Below, piece by piece: positions 4,100 to 5,185 of a stretch of DNA of 5,185 bases. Made by a program: the position numbers and the translations under genes. The notes beneath the pieces were generated by a model. That model did not search any database. It had not been told where the DNA came from and saw only the letters and a list, made by a program, of their open reading frames with translations. The DNA comes from Patescibacteria group bacterium (GTDB lineage Bacteria > Patescibacteriota > Minisyncoccia > Minisyncoccales > CG1-02-41-26): contig JAHJSK010000030.1 of assembly GCA_018830365.1 (NCBI GenBank), positions 1 to 5,185 on the forward strand, written 5' to 3'. The stretch's first letter is position 1, and every line of letters starts with the position of its first letter.

Positions 4100-5185
4100 T
4101 TAAGAAGCTAAGAAGCTAAGAAGCTGCCCCGGCATTCTTCCTTCCAATAATATCACATCGCCAGAATAACAAAATTCTTTTATTTTTTCAAAAATTTTTT
4201 TGGGACTTTCAATAAATAAAATATTTTCTTTTTTCATTCCATTACTAATTGCTGAATCTCTGATTTCTCTAAATTTGTCTTTGGTAATAATTATCGCAAG
4301 AGCGCAATTTTCAGCGATTTTTTTACCGATTATTTGGTGAACTTGCTTTGACGCTTTGCCGAGCTCAATTAAGCAAGGCATTACAATTATTTTTCTGCCA
4401 CTCCATGTTTTTAAATACTCCAAATGAGCAACTACTCCGTCCGGATTGGCTGAATAAACAGCGTCAATAATGTTTAAACCATCAATCCCCTTTTTAATTT
4501 GAATTCCCGGGAATTTATTTTCAATTTCTTGACAAGCTTTTTCAATTTCTTTTTCGCTCATTCCCAATTCTCTGGCAACCATTTTCGCTCCCTCAATATT
4601 TTCCAGTCCCTGCAATTTGACATTTTCGCCATAAATAAATTTTTTAATGTCTGTTTTTTTGTAAAGTTCTAAGCAATATTTATTTTTGGCATTAAAAAAG
4701 GCCATTCCATCTGCTGGCAAGCTGTCAATTAATTCTTCTCCGCCTTCGGCTGATAAAAGATTTTTCATTGAACCAAAAATAGCCAAGTGCTGTTCGTTAA
4801 CTCCTGTCACAATTCCAATTTTTGGTTTTATTATTTCGCAAACTTCTTTTACTTTTCCTTTTTCATAAGCGCCGATTTCACAAATAAAAACTTGATGGTT
4901 TTCATTTAAATTATTCAAAATCGTCTGTGCGATGCCAATTTCCGCATTAATATGTTTTTCAGTTTTCAATACATTAAATTTTTCCGATAAAATTGTCGCT
5001 AAAAATTCTTTTGAAGAGGTTTTGCCATAACTGCCAGTAATTCCAATCACTAAAAGATTTTTAAATCGCTCTCTTTTCCTTTTTGCTTTTTTCAGAATTC
5101 TCTTACATAAAATTGCAGTCGGTATTTGAAAAAGCAAAACAATAAAAGAAGAAAATAATGGAACAGAAAAAATGAAAATTAAAAA
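4100..5185 (-). CDS. murF: UDP-N-acetylmuramoyl-tripeptide--D-alanyl-D-alanine ligase (MurF), 5' end outside window
   Basis: MurF joins D-Ala-D-Ala to the UDP-MurNAc tripeptide using ATP, the last cytoplasmic step of the peptidoglycan monomer. The frame is open to the right edge: 361 residues are visible, and a TTG at 5137 is internal, not the start. Residues 1-27 (visible numbering) are strongly hydrophobic, then a basic stretch KRILKKAKRKRERFK, so this form has an N-terminal membrane anchor. The ATP P-loop GITGSYGKT is at 48-56, the metal-binding Glu in CEIGAYEKG at about 103, GVNEQH at 128-133, and the C-terminal domain motifs YSANPDG at 244-250 and ELGKAS at 274-279. Oddities: the loop that carries the carbamylated Lys in E. 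coli MurF reads SAEGGEEL (145-152) without Lys. The stretch from NAKN (165) to GLENIEG (193) is about 35 residues shorter than in E. coli. The last seven residues come from an 8-bp tandem repeat. Confidence 0.94.
   Translation of the reverse strand, partial: FLIFIFSVPLFSSFIVLLFQIPTAILCKRILKKAKRKRERFKNLLVIGITGSYGKTSSKEFLATILSEKFNVLKTEKHINAEIGIAQTILNNLNENHQVFICEIGAYEKGKVKEVCEIIKPKIGIVTGVNEQHLAIFGSMKNLLSAEGGEELIDSLPADGMAFFNAKNKYCLELYKKTDIKKFIYGENVKLQGLENIEGAKMVARELGMSEKEIEKACQEIENKFPGIQIKKGIDGLNIIDAVYSANPDGVVAHLEYLKTWSGRKIIVMPCLIELGKASKQVHQIIGKKIAENCALAIIITKDKFREIRDSAISNGMKKENILFIESPKKIFEKIKEFCYSGDVILLEGRMPGQLLSFLAS
4102..4125. repeat. 8-bp tandem repeat (AAGAAGCT)x3 forming the murF 3' end
   Basis: Three perfect units at 4102-4109, 4110-4117 and 4118-4125 encode the last residues LLSFLAS, and the stop codon (4100-4102) uses the first base of the array. 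If a further unit were present the same reading frame would meet TAG at the same codon, so the length of the protein hardly depends on copy number. Confidence 0.85.

Noticed and set aside
4686..4868. Plus-strand open frame of 60 codons
   Set aside because: Antisense to the MurF central domain; no supporting features.
5135..5137. TTG as the start of murF
   Set aside because: The frame stays open upstream to the window edge and encodes a hydrophobic segment that fits a membrane-anchored MurF, so this TTG is an internal Leu codon.

Overview
The window is A+T-rich and every supported gene reads from the minus strand. Very short genes, a Mur ligase with N-terminal membrane segments, small heptamer tandem repeats between and within genes, and a short envelope protein of a type I associate with Parcubacteria all suggest a member of the Candidate Phyla Radiation (Patescibacteria). 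That placement is inference; no rRNA or ribosomal protein is present to settle it. Standard stop codon use (TAA and TGA both terminate) fits genetic code 11.

In transcription order (right to left): murF (4100 to the right edge, 5' end outside) and murB (2988-3916) encode two steps of peptidoglycan precursor synthesis. Between them lies a strong-looking sigma70-type promoter (4031-4060) and a 14-bp hairpin that would sit in the murB leader. murB is split by a frameshift located at a (CAATTTT)x3 repeat next to an A7 run; one more repeat unit or one more A would rejoin it. 58 bp after murB is a tRNA-Arg with anticodon GCG (2858-2929), whose 3' end runs into two tandem hairpins sharing the same core.

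Beyond the tRNA the content is accessory. A 176-residue membrane-anchored protein (2087-2617) joins the start of an HlyD-type membrane fusion protein to a small C-terminal domain resembling DUF5666. Next is a class II Fic protein (1064-1942), probably a protein AMPylase with an inhibitory helix and a C-terminal DNA-binding-like region. Then comes an AbiE toxin-antitoxin pair: AbiEi antitoxin/repressor (386-1009) overlapping by 14 nt the AbiEii nucleotidyltransferase toxin (1-399, 3' end outside). The abiE promoter lies partly inside the fic 3' end and is framed by inverted repeats that look like AbiEi operators.

So the window joins a housekeeping cell wall segment to a small defence/stress segment beginning at a tRNA gene. 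The points most worth checking are the murB frameshift at a unit-length repeat, the chimeric HlyD/DUF5666-like protein, the abiE operator layout, and the unusual central domain of MurF.
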